The notes under the pieces were generated by a model. The model saw only the letters and a program-made list of their open reading frames with translations. It had not been told where the DNA came from and made no database searches. From assembly GCA_013397455.1 (NCBI GenBank), contig VYZB01000030.1, forward strand, positions 1,458,334-1,522,333: a stretch of DNA of 64,000 nucleotides. Reading direction: 5' to 3'. The DNA comes from Crotophaga sulcirostris. Lineage: Eukaryota > Chordata > Aves > Cuculiformes > Crotophagidae. Positions within the stretch are counted from its first letter, which is position 1. Each line of letters starts with the position of its first letter. This document shows positions 62,861-64,000 of this stretch, in pieces. Position numbers and translations under genes: made by a program.

Positions 62861-64000
62861 AGCTGTTTGCACTTTTAGACCTTCAGGACCTTCTGTACCT
62901 TTTATCTTTGATTTGATTTCTTCTTGTCTTTCTAGCAGCCTTTGATTTCCCAAGTGAACTGAAGTTCCAAATGTCATATATCCGAGGACTGGCATAAACA
63001 GGGGTTTAAAAGGACTCATTTTGGAGCAGTAGGAACCACATGCATCCAGCATTGAACAGCTCCCAGATGTTGCAGTTTCATTTAATTGCTGAAATCAGAG
63101 ATCTTGGGAATGGATTTCATCTGAAAGTCTGATCTCCTAAACTAAAAGGCATAGGACAACATTTGCTCATCCCCTGGAGATGCTGCCAGAAGTCTGTCTC
63201 TGTTTAGCAATGTTAATGGAGTATTAACATAAGCCACGCCAGCAAGGGAAACTGTAGAACACATTATCATCAGGAGAGCCAGCTGTGTAAAGGCATGTGA
63301 AGATGATGATAAATGTAGTTTGTGGCTTGGGGAGTCGGCTGCTGAACTGCTCCATCACCTAATCAAGAAGGAGCAAAGCAGGATGGACACGCCAGCCTGC
63401 TGTGCTCCGTGCCATCTTAGCAAAGAGGAATAGAGCAGGGAAAGAGTAGAACAGATGATACCTTCATAGAAACAGGAAGATGAAGGAGACTTCCCAGCTG
63501 ATTCAAGACTTTTGCTGTCACAGGCTGAGTACTTTTGGCTCAGCTCCATCTTTCAGTTGTTTAGGACCTTGCCCTTTGTAACTTCTGTGAAAGATTGATC
63601 TGGGGTCTAAATATTGTGATGGCTAGGATTTCCACCCTAAACATCTCCAGAGATACTTTGTAGTATTTATTCTTGTTTTTTTAGAGTTTTTTCTCCCTTC
63701 ATTTAGAGTCGTGAATAGTCCGATCTGAGAGTAAGACTCGGAGATACTGCAAAGCTATTCATAGTCAAACATCGGCCATAAAAGTCTTACAAATCCTCAC
63801 ACACTTGTCCCACCACATCCTTCATGGTGTTAATATTTCCAGCTGAACCAAGTTTGTTTCTCTGAGCTTGTGCCTGAAATGCAGAAACCTCAAGTGGGCA
63901 AATTCAGTACATCAGCTCCTTCATCTATAAATTGTGGTGCTCTGCTTTGCCACACAAAGAGAGCGGTGAGCTCTAGATCAGTCATACAGAGTATTGGAGC
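62861..64000. other. Non-coding unique sequence to window end
   Basis: No gene, repeat family or RNA was recognised. Open frames are short and lack motifs. Confidence 0.55.

Noticed and set aside
1..64000. tRNA, rRNA, CRISPR, endogenous retrovirus or prokaryotic gene clusters
   Set aside because: No tRNA B-box in context, no regularly spaced repeats, no LTR pair or gag/pol-type frames, and no gene-dense layout were seen on reading either strand.

Overview
The window reads as vertebrate nuclear DNA, most likely from a bird. It is AT-leaning, CpG-poor and rich in mononucleotide runs. No long reading frame looks like a real protein. The best taxonomic marker is a 5'-truncated CR1 LINE 3' end at about 50225-50462, whose closing motif (a TTGGAGTCGATGATCT core followed by a CCTTTCCAA block) is the usual tail of avian CR1 copies. 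Two degraded copies that look like the amniote MIR/tRNA-derived SINE family (722-844 and 39777-39968) and two older hairpin-like repeat fragments (5004-5065, 30755-30835) fit an amniote genome with low repeat density, as in birds. I cannot name the species.

No protein-coding gene is called with confidence. All reading frames of 60-195 codons on both strands were considered. None shows a recognisable domain, family motif or plausible exon chain, and many of them begin at a non-ATG codon. The window is best described as intergenic or deep intronic DNA. Four short stretches have splice-site-like borders around an open frame and are listed as low-confidence exon candidates: 3564-3684 (+), 31152-31268 (+), 55092-55173 (+) and 58491-58554 (-). 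One strong isolated donor lies at 35845.

Layout. 1-11 kb: unique sequence, a SINE relic, an exon-like segment and an old inverted-repeat fragment. 11-18 kb: unique sequence with a T19 run, an A15 run and an AC/GCATG-rich patch that could adopt Z-DNA. 18-26 kb: AT-rich unique sequence with a facing pair of SOX-like cores, a near-perfect 23-bp inverted repeat and homeodomain-type TAATTA/CAATTAATTG cores, the best candidates for regulatory sequence. 26-40 kb: unique sequence with a short tandem duplication, an old repeat fragment and a SINE relic. 40-50 kb: unique sequence with a pair of mutually similar segments 1.67 kb apart. 50-64 kb: the CR1 copy, a G12 run, a pyrimidine tract, a three-copy 22-23 bp minisatellite and a 38-bp direct repeat.

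No operon, mobile-element gene, CRISPR array, rRNA or tRNA was found. I did not find a previously undescribed system. The leads worth checking are the long hairpin at 19050-19103, the paired repeat at 45608/47279 and the exon candidates.
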